Assembly: GCA_002717655.1 (NCBI GenBank)
Contig: PBAY01000033.1
Coordinates: 1 to 40,049, forward strand
DNA: 40,049 bases
From: Phycisphaerae bacterium
GTDB lineage: Bacteria > Planctomycetota > Phycisphaerae > Phycisphaerales > SM1A02
Reading direction: 5' to 3'
Shown: positions 15,951 to 24,239 of the stretch, one piece after another
How the letters are laid out: each line of letters starts with the position of its first letter
Position numbering within the stretch: position 1 is the stretch's first letter
Program-made: the position numbers and the translations under genes
The notes under the pieces: generated by a model
The model's input: the letters and a program-made list of their open reading frames with translations, nothing else
What the model was told of the DNA's origin: nothing
Databases searched by the model: none

Positions 15951-17399
15951 TCAGTCACAGTTTCCGTAGGCTGAAAGAATCGCCAGAATATCATCCACGG
16001 CGACCTGCCCATCACCATTGACATCCTCAGCACATCCCTTGCAGAGGCCCCATGCTCCGATAGCCGCCAGAATGTCATTGACATCGACAGCGCCATCACC
16101 GGTCACATCTCCAACGCAATCTGAACACTCGATCTGAGTTTCATTCCCATCCAGCTCGGTGAATGGTCCCCAGAAATCAGATGGTTGACTACCACAGAAA
16201 ATTGAGTTTCCAACCGTTGCATCTGGGCTGTCCGTGAAACCACAGGCGCCACCACCGAGGCCTGCACCGTTGTTGCGGAACTCACAACCATCAACGGATG
16301 GTTCACTCGCACGGGAATGAAATGCTCCGCCATACTCACCCGCAGAATTATTCTCAAAGATGCAGTTGCTGAGCTGAGCATTACTTGGATGGTACGGATC
16401 GAGATTGCCCGGGCAGGCAAGACCGCCACCATTACGACCCGCCTGATTGTCCACGAAGGTGCAATTGGTCACGACAGGATTGCAGTCATAGGCATTCGAC
16501 ATCCCGCCGCCATCACCATTGACGACATTGCCTTCGAAATGGCAATTCGTGACGGTCGGGCTGCTTGGCCCTCCGCCATTACCAACACCGTAATTACAGA
16601 TTCCACCACCACTGCCAAGTGGGTTGTTGATCTGAGTATTGAACAGAAACTCACAGTTCACGATCGTTGGATTGCTGCTGGAACGGTTGAAGATGCCACC
16701 ACCGACATTGCGGGTGATGTTGGATCTGAATACACAATTGTCAATGAGCGGATCACAGAAGATCGTATTGGTTATCCCGCCCCCCCAGTTGGCCTCATTC
16801 TCCTCAAACGTACAGCCGATGATTTCCGGATAGGAATACTCCAGGCTGTAGATGCCTCCACCATGACCTTCAGAGGTATTGCCTGAAAAGACACATCCTT
16901 CAACACGGGGGCTTGAAAAGCGAATGTACATGCCCGCTCCACCCCAACATTCATTTGCAATGATTTGACAATTCCTGATCGTTGGAGAAGAGATCTCAAT
17001 GAAGATCCCTCCACCACAGCGAACCGAACCAAAGATCGGATCATTCGTCAATGTGCCCGTACCGCGCCCAACACTGAAGCCCTCGAGCACCGCACTTGAA
17101 CCCTCTTCACTTTTGAAGGTGACGGCCGAACCGGTAATGCCAGTTGCATCGATCTTGGCCGCCAGAGGCTTGACACTCTTGATCACAATCGACTTGCCGT
17201 TATAGTCGATGGTTTCGTTGTAGAGCCCAGGATAGACATTGATGACATCATCATCTGATGCAGCATCAATGGCGTCCTGAATACTGGTGAAATCAGCCTG
17301 AGGCTCATCTACGAGATCATCATCAACCGTCCAGTTAGCTGCAAATGACAACTGGGCAATGGCCAATGCCGTGATCACAACGAAGTAGTTCATCTTCAT
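15951..17399 (-). CDS. secreted right-handed beta-helix protein with C-terminal dockerin-like repeats
   Basis: Protein of 482 residues. A signal peptide (residues 1-20, ending LSFAA) is followed by a DFTSIQDAIDAASDDDVINVYPG segment that starts the parallel beta-helix, as in pectate-lyase-like and polymorphic-membrane-protein-type helices. About nine coils then repeat the pattern P-x-[IV]-x-[NG]-C-x-F-x-x-N-x-x-x-x-GGGI. The last 60 residues hold two EF-hand-like dockerin repeats, DVTGDGAVDVNDILAAIGAWG and DVNGDGQVAVDDILAILSAYG, flanked by cysteines and ending NCD. Such tails are common on exported proteins of Phycisphaerae (GC-type dockerin). No catalytic residues can be assigned; it may bind or cut polysaccharide. 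Confidence 0.85.
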   Translation of the reverse strand: MKMNYFVVITALAIAQLSFAANWTVDDDLVDEPQADFTSIQDAIDAASDDDVINVYPGLYNETIDYNGKSIVIKSVKPLAAKIDATGITGSAVTFKSEEGSSAVLEGFSVGRGTGTLTNDPIFGSVRCGGGIFIEISSPTIRNCQIIANECWGGAGMYIRFSSPRVEGCVFSGNTSEGHGGGIYSLEYSYPEIIGCTFEENEANWGGGITNTIFCDPLIDNCVFRSNITRNVGGGIFNRSSSNPTIVNCEFLFNTQINNPLGSGGGICNYGVGNGGGPSSPTVTNCHFEGNVVNGDGGGMSNAYDCNPVVTNCTFVDNQAGRNGGGLACPGNLDPYHPSNAQLSNCIFENNSAGEYGGAFHSRASEPSVDGCEFRNNGAGLGGGACGFTDSPDATVGNSIFCGSQPSDFWGPFTELDGNETQIECSDCVGDVTGDGAVDVNDILAAIGAWGLCKGCAEDVNGDGQVAVDDILAILSAYGNCD

Positions 17400-17603
17400 G
17401 TCCCCTGTTCCTATTTCATCAGATTAACGCAGGGTCACTGCTGCTCATGAACAACCTTTGAACAAGAACAATGTTTCACCGCCAATCTGATCCTGAATGC
17501 CTCTCCAAGGAACAAAAAAGGCAGATTTGGCCGCCAGACCGTCTTGATTTGGTTTTTCACTATCCGAGTGGAAACACCCTCCTGAGATTGCTATTTTCTC
17601 AAC

Positions 17604-19535
17604 ATGAGAATTTCAATTGATACCGTTTCCCTCAAAGAACGATTCATGTTGGTATCTGGGCTTGGCTCATTGCTCGCCTGCTCCCTGCTCTTCAGCATGC
17701 AGGTTCGAGCGGGAGAAGAAGGGCAGGATGCCGGCCAGCAAGACGCACAACCAACCAATACCGTCCGTCAGGAAATGCAGGCATTGGGACAGTCGTTGAA
17801 GGCTGCTGTCATGAGCGGACAGATGGATGGAGACGAAGCCAAGGCACTGTGGGATGCTGTCATGGCTGAAGTGAAAGGTGGCGACCGTAATCGCAATGAT
17901 GTCCAGAAGGAACGCGAGTCTCTTCAGGGTAATGAAGAACCGAAAGCCTATATCGGCCGACTCATTCCTCCTGATCCGACTCGACCATCTCGATTGCTTG
18001 AACCCGAATTCCTTCCGCGTGATGTTCAGTTTCTGGCAAACCGGCTTGATCTCGACTCTGATCGAGCTGGAATCGTCGAGAACATCATCCGTGACTACAC
18101 GAGGGCATTCGAGACTGCTTCAGCTTCGTTGCCAGAAGCCATTGAACGGTATCAGATGATGGAAGCTCAGCGAAAGCTGGAAGACCGTATTGCACAGCTT
18201 GATCGAACCCCGATCTTTGATGATCGAAACATGGATCAGGCCATCGATGTTCTTTCCCAACAAGTGAGAGAATACGCTGAAGCCAGCGTCGCCAAAGAAG
18301 GTGGCGATGCTGAAGTCAACAGCGATGAACAAGCTGAAATAGTTGAAAAGCGTTCAAACGAATGGACCAGTGAACTGGCCAGTGGTCTCGAAAACTTCAA
18401 TGAACGGATGTCCTCGCTGCGTGCACGCATGCAAGCGAGACTGGATCAGGTTCAGGAAGTCGGTGAAGTCGTGACTGCAGATGATCTGGTCCGTCTTGCC
18501 AAGCAACTCCAGTTGCAAAGACGCGATCTCAAGGCAGATGTCATTGAAATGCTTCAGGTCATTCTGGTCTTGAATGACACGGAAGTAGAGCAGGCAGCGC
18601 TGGATGATGCGCTGGCTGAACTGGAACTTCGCCATGGATTGAGACATGCCAGAATGGGTGGAGAATTCATCAACCCCTGGTCTGTGATCATTGATACCTA
18701 TCCAGACCGGAATATCGACCCTGCAGCGAATCTTGCACTTGAGGAGTACAAGCCTCTTCTGGCTGCGACGATCGAGCAGCGTTCCCGCCTGGCTATTTCA
18801 CGGGAAATCAAAGGACTCGAAATGATCGAGGAACGGGACGCACTGATTACCGAATACGGTGATGAGGAAAATGTCGATCGTGAACTCTGGCTGAAAGTCA
18901 TCGAGCCATTTTCCAAGTCATGGGAACGTCAAATCGATGCTTCCATCAACTATCGGGACCAGCTTCTTGACCTGGTGAATTACACCAATGCTGTACTTGC
19001 TGAACAGAACCCTGAGGCTGCCGAACGATATCGAGTAGCAGCCATGCGGCAGGGATTTGCGCCGGAAATGCGAACTCGATGGTGCCAACGTGCGTTGAAG
19101 GCGGCGTTGGAACTCGATGACCTCAACGAAGTCACCCTGATCATTCTCGATGATCTCCAGGCCAATACAGCCATGCAACTTCGAGCCATTCAGGATGAAT
19201 CCATTCGCAAGAGAATGAAACGTGATGCAGAACTGGCACGTCAACCTGTTCTTTCATTATGGGGGATGGATCCAGAAGCAGAAAAGCCCTGGATCGTCGA
19301 AGATTGGGCTGGTCAGGAATATGCAGCTCATTCCAAGCTGAATGAACAGACGGAGTCCACACTTCGTTCGATTCTGACACCTGCACAATTCGAACAGTTG
19401 CCCAAGAGGAGAGTTCAAAAAGAAGGTGCAGAAAAAGGCAAGGGGAATGCCAAGGAAGGAAAAGGCCGTCGTGGGCAGCGAGGATCCGGCAAAGGCAAAG
19501 GAGCTGCCAATGGTGGAGGCAAAGGGGGCAAATAG
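17604..19535 (+). CDS. large exported coiled-coil protein with basic Gly/Lys tail
   Basis: Protein of 643 residues. A hydrophobic segment at about residues 16-36 (LVSGLGSLLACSLLFS) after a charged N-terminus acts as a signal peptide, with cleavage near VRAGEE. The mature part is highly charged and helical, with heptad-rich stretches at about 170-330 and a globular helical region to about 600. The last 35 residues are a low-complexity tail of Lys, Gly, Arg and Ala (KGKGNAKEGKGRRGQ type) that should bind nucleic acid, acidic polymer or membrane. I recognise no family. It stands alone between divergent and convergent genes. Confidence 0.75.
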   Translation: MRISIDTVSLKERFMLVSGLGSLLACSLLFSMQVRAGEEGQDAGQQDAQPTNTVRQEMQALGQSLKAAVMSGQMDGDEAKALWDAVMAEVKGGDRNRNDVQKERESLQGNEEPKAYIGRLIPPDPTRPSRLLEPEFLPRDVQFLANRLDLDSDRAGIVENIIRDYTRAFETASASLPEAIERYQMMEAQRKLEDRIAQLDRTPIFDDRNMDQAIDVLSQQVREYAEASVAKEGGDAEVNSDEQAEIVEKRSNEWTSELASGLENFNERMSSLRARMQARLDQVQEVGEVVTADDLVRLAKQLQLQRRDLKADVIEMLQVILVLNDTEVEQAALDDALAELELRHGLRHARMGGEFINPWSVIIDTYPDRNIDPAANLALEEYKPLLAATIEQRSRLAISREIKGLEMIEERDALITEYGDEENVDRELWLKVIEPFSKSWERQIDASINYRDQLLDLVNYTNAVLAEQNPEAAERYRVAAMRQGFAPEMRTRWCQRALKAALELDDLNEVTLIILDDLQANTAMQLRAIQDESIRKRMKRDAELARQPVLSLWGMDPEAEKPWIVEDWAGQEYAAHSKLNEQTESTLRSILTPAQFEQLPKRRVQKEGAEKGKGNAKEGKGRRGQRGSGKGKGAANGGGKGGK

Positions 19536-19550
19536 AACGCCCAAGATCAA

Positions 19551-19580
19551 CAGCCCCGCCAACCGGAGTCGACGGGGCTG
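19551..19580. terminator. hairpin between convergent genes, possible bidirectional terminator
   Basis: CAGCCCCG (19551-19558) pairs with CGGGGCTG (19573-19580) around a 14-base loop, between the stop codons of two convergent genes. Neither side has a clear T-run, so termination efficiency is uncertain. Confidence 0.45.
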
Positions 19581-19611
19581 CTGAAACCCTTGTATGAATG
19601 ACTGACTCTGG

Positions 19612-20922
19612 TCAGTCGCAGTCATCCCATGAATCGAGTACGGCGAGCAGATCGTCTGTTCCGACCATACCACTGCCGTCGATATCTTCTGCCTCACAAT
19701 CACTGCATCCCCACGCCGCGAGAAGGGCCAGGATGTCATTGGCATTGACGGCACCATCGCCTGTCACGTCGGATGGGCATTCCTCAACGCATGCTTCGCC
19801 ATCACCACAGGCAACACCAGCACCAAGGAACTGACCGCCTACTGCGTCACATGCGGATTCCGGACCGAAAAGGCAACCGTTCTGCAGACAACAACCACCA
19901 TTGATGCTGTCACTGGTTTCAAGATAAAGCGCGTTGTATCCAATCAGGGAGTTGCCGTACGCAATTCGCATGTAGCCACCTTCACCCCAGCCGGTACCCC
20001 ATGAGTTGCGCATGAACCACACACCCTCTTCACCCTGATTGTCATCCCAGCCAACCAGAACAACAGCGTGATTGATGCCTGCTGTATTCTCGGCATTGAA
20101 GATGCCACCTGAATAGCTCTGAAATGCACCATTGACAGCGACACATACGGTGATTGGACCATGTTCAAGAATGGCCTGCTTCAACTGATTCCGAGTTGGA
20201 GTACCCCACTCAGGACCAATGAAGGACCAGCCACTGATGGAATAGGGATGTGAATATGGACAGGAACAACTTGCATCGGAGGCCATGTACGGAAATTCCG
20301 ATTCAAGAACAGCACCGGAATCTCCACATTCATCGGCCCGCGCACCATTGGTTAGAAGCATTTCTGCTGCATTGCCAGGCCATTCTCCAGAACAACCCCC
20401 AAGCCCACAGCAACTGACAAGCCACTGTTCAGAGAGATTCACATCTGTTCCGAACGCTCGCTTGATTCCTGATTCCATGCTGCCCATGACGGCAAAGGCC
20501 CAGCAACTGCCACAACCAGACTGATTTCGTACCGGCGTGCAGTAATTGACTCCGTTCACTTGACGCCAGTCGAAGGCTTCCGGCATGGATCCGCCGGCCA
20601 TTGGAGGAGGATTGTCGAATGGCGCTCCTTCACGCCAGTTTTCAGGAATGACAAGACCAGTCAATTCCGAAAGATCGTATTCAGTTGCAGGATTCGAGGA
20701 GACCGTGAAGGTCCATCCCTTAGCGTTACCTTCCTTGCGCAAGGCACTGATGTCATCAGCTGAAATACCCTGAGCTTCCATGCCTTGAGCCATGGTGACA
20801 GACTGCCCTGCCATCAAAACACCTAACGCCAAACCAATGAATGCTCTGGCTGACATGTGGGTGTCAGTTGACTGACCAACAGATGATTCCGGAAAATCAG
20901 AGACGGAAACACGCTTCTTCAT
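19612..20922 (-). CDS. secreted papain-family (C1A) cysteine protease with dockerin-like tail
   Basis: Protein of 436 residues. GAAGGAG upstream supports the ATG at 20922. An unusually long charged N-region (about 22 residues) precedes the signal-peptide core (about 25-46). A short propeptide-like stretch (ISADDISALRKEGNAKGWTF) is followed by the mature C1A domain at about 114-345: NQSGCGSCWAF gives the oxyanion Gln (134) and catalytic Cys (140), INHAVVLVGW the His, and RNSWGTGWGEGGY the Asn. Many cysteines suggest disulfides outside the cytoplasm. The C-terminus has a Cys-rich linker, then two dockerin-like repeats (DVTGDGAVNANDILALLAAWG; DIDGSGMVGTDDLLAVLDSW), ending DCD as in the beta-helix protein. 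Confidence 0.92.
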   Translation of the reverse strand: MKKRVSVSDFPESSVGQSTDTHMSARAFIGLALGVLMAGQSVTMAQGMEAQGISADDISALRKEGNAKGWTFTVSSNPATEYDLSELTGLVIPENWREGAPFDNPPPMAGGSMPEAFDWRQVNGVNYCTPVRNQSGCGSCWAFAVMGSMESGIKRAFGTDVNLSEQWLVSCCGLGGCSGEWPGNAAEMLLTNGARADECGDSGAVLESEFPYMASDASCSCPYSHPYSISGWSFIGPEWGTPTRNQLKQAILEHGPITVCVAVNGAFQSYSGGIFNAENTAGINHAVVLVGWDDNQGEEGVWFMRNSWGTGWGEGGYMRIAYGNSLIGYNALYLETSDSINGGCCLQNGCLFGPESACDAVGGQFLGAGVACGDGEACVEECPSDVTGDGAVNANDILALLAAWGCSDCEAEDIDGSGMVGTDDLLAVLDSWDDCD

Positions 20923-21036
20923 GGGTATCTTCTCCTTCGTATTGGAGCTGCCAGATCTTGATTGACCTGAATTACAGCCAGAAAAGGCTGGATTGCCTTT
21001 CCAATAAGCAACTGCGAAAGGAGTCAGACATATCTT

Positions 21037-21062
21037 TCACCAAAACCTTTGAATTTTGGTGA
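21037..21062 (-). terminator. perfect inverted repeat after the VCBS/UnbV gene
   Basis: TCACCAAAA (21037-21045) and TTTTGGTGA (21054-21062) are exact complements around an 8-base loop, 11 bases past the stop codon of the minus-strand gene ending at 21074. The stem is AT-rich and lacks a downstream T-run on the minus strand, so it may be a weak terminator or 3' stabiliser. Confidence 0.4.
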
Positions 21063-21073
21063 TTTCGCTCTTT

Positions 21074-22762
21074 TCAACGCTCTGAGAGGCCTTGTCCCTG
21101 CTCAAGTCGGACCGATGAACCCGACTCAAGATCACCGAACAGCTCCATTTCACCATTCGGCCAGTGAACCTTCACCTCACGAATCGCTGGATAGTCGCCC
21201 AGTCCCAGATGAAGTCGATGTGGGTTGGCGGAAAGATAGGAAGAAGCCGTACGAACTTCTCTGCGTATCTTTCGGTCCCCAAGTTGATAGGTGACAGTTG
21301 CGAGTTCTGCCGGCGCACCATCTGAATCAACTAGATCAATGGAGATGAATCCACCTCGATCATCCAGGGTATTCATGAGAAGTGACAGTGGTGCATCCCG
21401 ATTGATGATGACCACATCAAGTCCTCCATCCCCATCAAGATCACCGAATGCTGCACCTCGACTCGTGTACACCGGCGAATCCACCAAACCACCAGGTGGC
21501 ATCACACCTTCAAATCTACCTTTGCCAAGACCTTTCATCAGGACATTGACTTCGGCGTAGGGATCTCCTGCAACCACATCACGACGAAGGACTCGACCAT
21601 TCGCCATGTAGAGATCGAGGTAACCATCGTTGTTGAAATCATGAAAGCCCATTCCGAACCGGGTGTATGGACGGGAAAAGGAACCCAACCCTGCAGCTCC
21701 GGTGCCGTCGATGAACCAACCACCTTCATTTCTGAAGAATGAATCTGATTGCGCAGAAAGGTTCACCACGAGAAGATCAAGATCACCATCATCATCGACA
21801 TCGGCGGCATCAACACCCATGCCCGCCTTGGGTTCACCATGGCCGTCTACGGCCACTCCACACACCATGGATTGATCCACGAATGTTCCATCCCCCTGAT
21901 TACGCCATAGCTGATTACGAAGCTGATCATTCGCGATGAACACATCCGTCAGGCCATCCTCGTCATAATCCAGTGGAACAATGCCCAGACCATTGCCAAA
22001 TACGGCACGCCAGCCTGCGGTAAGACTCACATCAACAAAGGTTCCGTCGCCATTGTTGCGATAAAGAACATCCGGAGCCGGGGCTTTGAATGCATTTGGT
22101 GCGCAGTAATCAGGACGTCCTCCCGGGCCCGGACAGTCCATGTGCATGGCTGGATTCCAATCGACATAGTTGGTTACCGCAAGATCCAGATGTCCATCAT
22201 GATTCCAATCCAGGAATGCGGCACTGGCTCCCCAGCCTTCATGTCCCAGGGCCGACTCTTCGGTGATGTCCGTAAATGAACCATCTCCATTGTTTCGCAG
22301 CAGGACATCCGGACCAAAGTTCGTCACATATAGATCCACGTCACCATCACGGTCGATATCACCCGCAGCCACCCCCATCCCATAGCCGCAGTCACCCGCA
22401 TCACCGGCCGTTGATGTCACATCGGTGAATCGTCCGGAACCATCGTTGCGATAGATCACATTGGCATTGGACTTCGCGCCGATCGCATGAAGATTGCCGC
22501 TCTGCACCACATAGATATCAAGATCGCCGTCGTTCTCCATGTCGAGAATGGCAACACCGCTTCCAATGATCTCTGGAAACTCGGGCTTGCCGTCATGTCC
22601 ACTTTGATGGATGAAATCAAGACCCCGTTGTGATGCTGCCTCAACAAACCAGGGTGTGTTTGAAACCTGCGGATCGGATCCAGCTTGCTGCTGCTCAGGT
22701 TCAGTACTGCAGCAGGAGAACAAGATGGGCGACATGACAATCAGATATCGCTCAATTCGCAT
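21074..22762 (-). CDS. VCBS/FG-GAP repeat lipoprotein with ASPIC/UnbV domain (CRTAC1-like)
   Basis: The ATG at 22762 gives 562 residues and an 11-base overlap with the preceding TPR gene; a longer frame to 22828 would overlap that gene by 77 bases. The N-terminus is a lipoprotein signal (IVMSPILFSC, lipid-modified Cys about 17). About seven FG-GAP/VCBS beta-propeller blades follow, each with a Ca-binding DxDxDGDxD-type loop (DMENDGDLDIYV, DIDRDGDVDLYV, DWNHDGHLDLAV, DVDDDGDLDLLV). The last 90 residues match the ASPIC/UnbV domain (LSANPHRLHLGLG, VHWPNGEMELF). Such proteins are cell-surface or periplasmic and probably bind ligands or glycans. Translationally coupled to a TPR protein, an arrangement often seen in planctomycetes. 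Confidence 0.9.
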   Translation of the reverse strand: MRIERYLIVMSPILFSCCSTEPEQQQAGSDPQVSNTPWFVEAASQRGLDFIHQSGHDGKPEFPEIIGSGVAILDMENDGDLDIYVVQSGNLHAIGAKSNANVIYRNDGSGRFTDVTSTAGDAGDCGYGMGVAAGDIDRDGDVDLYVTNFGPDVLLRNNGDGSFTDITEESALGHEGWGASAAFLDWNHDGHLDLAVTNYVDWNPAMHMDCPGPGGRPDYCAPNAFKAPAPDVLYRNNGDGTFVDVSLTAGWRAVFGNGLGIVPLDYDEDGLTDVFIANDQLRNQLWRNQGDGTFVDQSMVCGVAVDGHGEPKAGMGVDAADVDDDGDLDLLVVNLSAQSDSFFRNEGGWFIDGTGAAGLGSFSRPYTRFGMGFHDFNNDGYLDLYMANGRVLRRDVVAGDPYAEVNVLMKGLGKGRFEGVMPPGGLVDSPVYTSRGAAFGDLDGDGGLDVVIINRDAPLSLLMNTLDDRGGFISIDLVDSDGAPAELATVTYQLGDRKIRREVRTASSYLSANPHRLHLGLGDYPAIREVKVHWPNGEMELFGDLESGSSVRLEQGQGLSER

Positions 22763-24215
22763 CCGTCGACTCCTGTTCGACAAGCGCCTGTGCCTGCTGG
22801 CGAAGACCTGCATGGATCCTGCGACCATTGAGACCTTTCAGGATCGACCTAGCCTCTTCAATTCTCCCAAGGCGGGCCAGACCAAGTGCATATCCTGCAC
22901 CAGCCATTGGATCACCTGGTTCAACTGCATGGAGGGCTGCAGACATCTCAATTGCCTCGGCCCAGAGATCCGCTTCATTGATGGCGACCATGGCAACCTT
23001 GAGGATCTCCGTCCGGGATCGATCCTGATCCCAGGCAAGCCGAAGTGATTCATACGCACCTGCTGGATTCCCCAACATGCCTTGCACTCGCCCTTGAACT
23101 GTCAGGAGCAGGCGATCATCAGGCGCGAGTGCCAGCCCCTGCTTGACGGCATCGAGTGCCGCTTCGGCCAGACTGACGTCTCCCTGATCACGAAACAACT
23201 GCAATCTGATGCTGCCAAGCGTGGACCACAAGGAAGCCTCGGGAGAGTCCTCGATCAAGCTCATGATCTCCTTCTCAGCACTCGCTGCATCACCTGTCCT
23301 GAATCGTGCAATGGCATGCAGCCTTCGGCTTGAGGGGTCATCAGGCTCATGGCGAAGAACACGCGAAATCGTCTGGATGACATCCCGCCACTTGCCCGCC
23401 TCGGCCTGAGCCACAGCGGCCAGCTTCAGCGAGCGCAATCCGCCAACAGCCCCACTGGCCTGCTGGCTGAACACGTCGCTGAAACGTGGACGGACATCAC
23501 TGGCTCGACTTGCAACCTTGCCCGCCTCTTCCAATCGACCTTGCTGGCGAATGGCCTGAGCCAGAAGATTCCATCCGTACCCACCGGGCAACGAACTCGT
23601 AAGGCGGAAGCGAAGAATCATGTCTTCTGCCTCAGCCCCCTTTGTCCGAGCAAGCGCCAATTTGACCTGAGCGACTCGAACAGGCAACGCTTCCCCATCA
23701 CGCTCAACCGCCTCAATCAATACGGGCTCTGCTTCTTCCAGTCGACCGGCATCGATCAACCAGGTGGCGAGCCTCCACCAGGGATCAACTGTTTTCGGAG
23801 GCGATCGCTTGACGGAAGCTGACATCGAATCAATCGCCGCATCCAGATCGCCCATTCGTTCAAATGTCATTCCCATGCGATAAGGCCAGACCCATGATTC
23901 AGGTTCCATGGCCAACAATTGTCTCCAGGTAGCCAGCGCAGGCTCGTAGAGTTCATTGCTTTCATAGCCATAGCCAAGGCTGGAACGCCTGTCGACATCA
24001 TCAGGATCGGCATCCACAGCATCTGCCAGTGATGACAACTGTGGAGCCAGCAGCGGATCGGTCACTACCCCATCAGCAGGCCTGATCGCTGGTTCGCCAG
24101 TGGAACGCTGCGTCAGCAGGAAGGTCAGAACGGCGACCATCGCGATGATGATCACCAGCATCAATGGCCGGGCTGAGTTTCCCTGAGATTCCTGATTACT
24201 GGATGCGTCATCCAT
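22752..24215 (-). CDS. membrane-anchored TPR protein
   Basis: Protein of 487 residues. A 17-residue polar N-terminus is followed by one membrane helix (about 18-35, MLVIIIAMVAVLTFLL), so the rest is probably periplasmic. About ten TPR-like repeats fill residues 65-480 (ESWVWPYRMGMTFERMGDLDAAI; DPWWRLATWLIDAGRLEEAE; AGAGYALGLARLGRIEEA). No catalytic domain. The gene overlaps the VCBS/UnbV lipoprotein start by 11 bases and lies 24 bases after the metallophosphoesterase gene. The pairing suggests it scaffolds or assembles the lipoprotein at the envelope; that is inference. Confidence 0.85.
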   Translation of the reverse strand: MDDASSNQESQGNSARPLMLVIIIAMVAVLTFLLTQRSTGEPAIRPADGVVTDPLLAPQLSSLADAVDADPDDVDRRSSLGYGYESNELYEPALATWRQLLAMEPESWVWPYRMGMTFERMGDLDAAIDSMSASVKRSPPKTVDPWWRLATWLIDAGRLEEAEPVLIEAVERDGEALPVRVAQVKLALARTKGAEAEDMILRFRLTSSLPGGYGWNLLAQAIRQQGRLEEAGKVASRASDVRPRFSDVFSQQASGAVGGLRSLKLAAVAQAEAGKWRDVIQTISRVLRHEPDDPSSRRLHAIARFRTGDAASAEKEIMSLIEDSPEASLWSTLGSIRLQLFRDQGDVSLAEAALDAVKQGLALAPDDRLLLTVQGRVQGMLGNPAGAYESLRLAWDQDRSRTEILKVAMVAINEADLWAEAIEMSAALHAVEPGDPMAGAGYALGLARLGRIEEARSILKGLNGRRIHAGLRQQAQALVEQESTDAN

Positions 24216-24239
24216 GGATGAATGCTACCACGAACACCA

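Noticed and set aside
16317..16886. Plus-strand open frame of 189 codons inside the beta-helix gene
   Set aside because: Its Ile/Thr/Ala-rich repeats come from the complementary strand of the Gly/Asn repeats; no start signal or family resemblance.
15951..17399. CRISPR-like or DNA tandem repeat array
   Set aside because: The periodicity comes from beta-helix coils in the protein; the DNA units differ in sequence and length.
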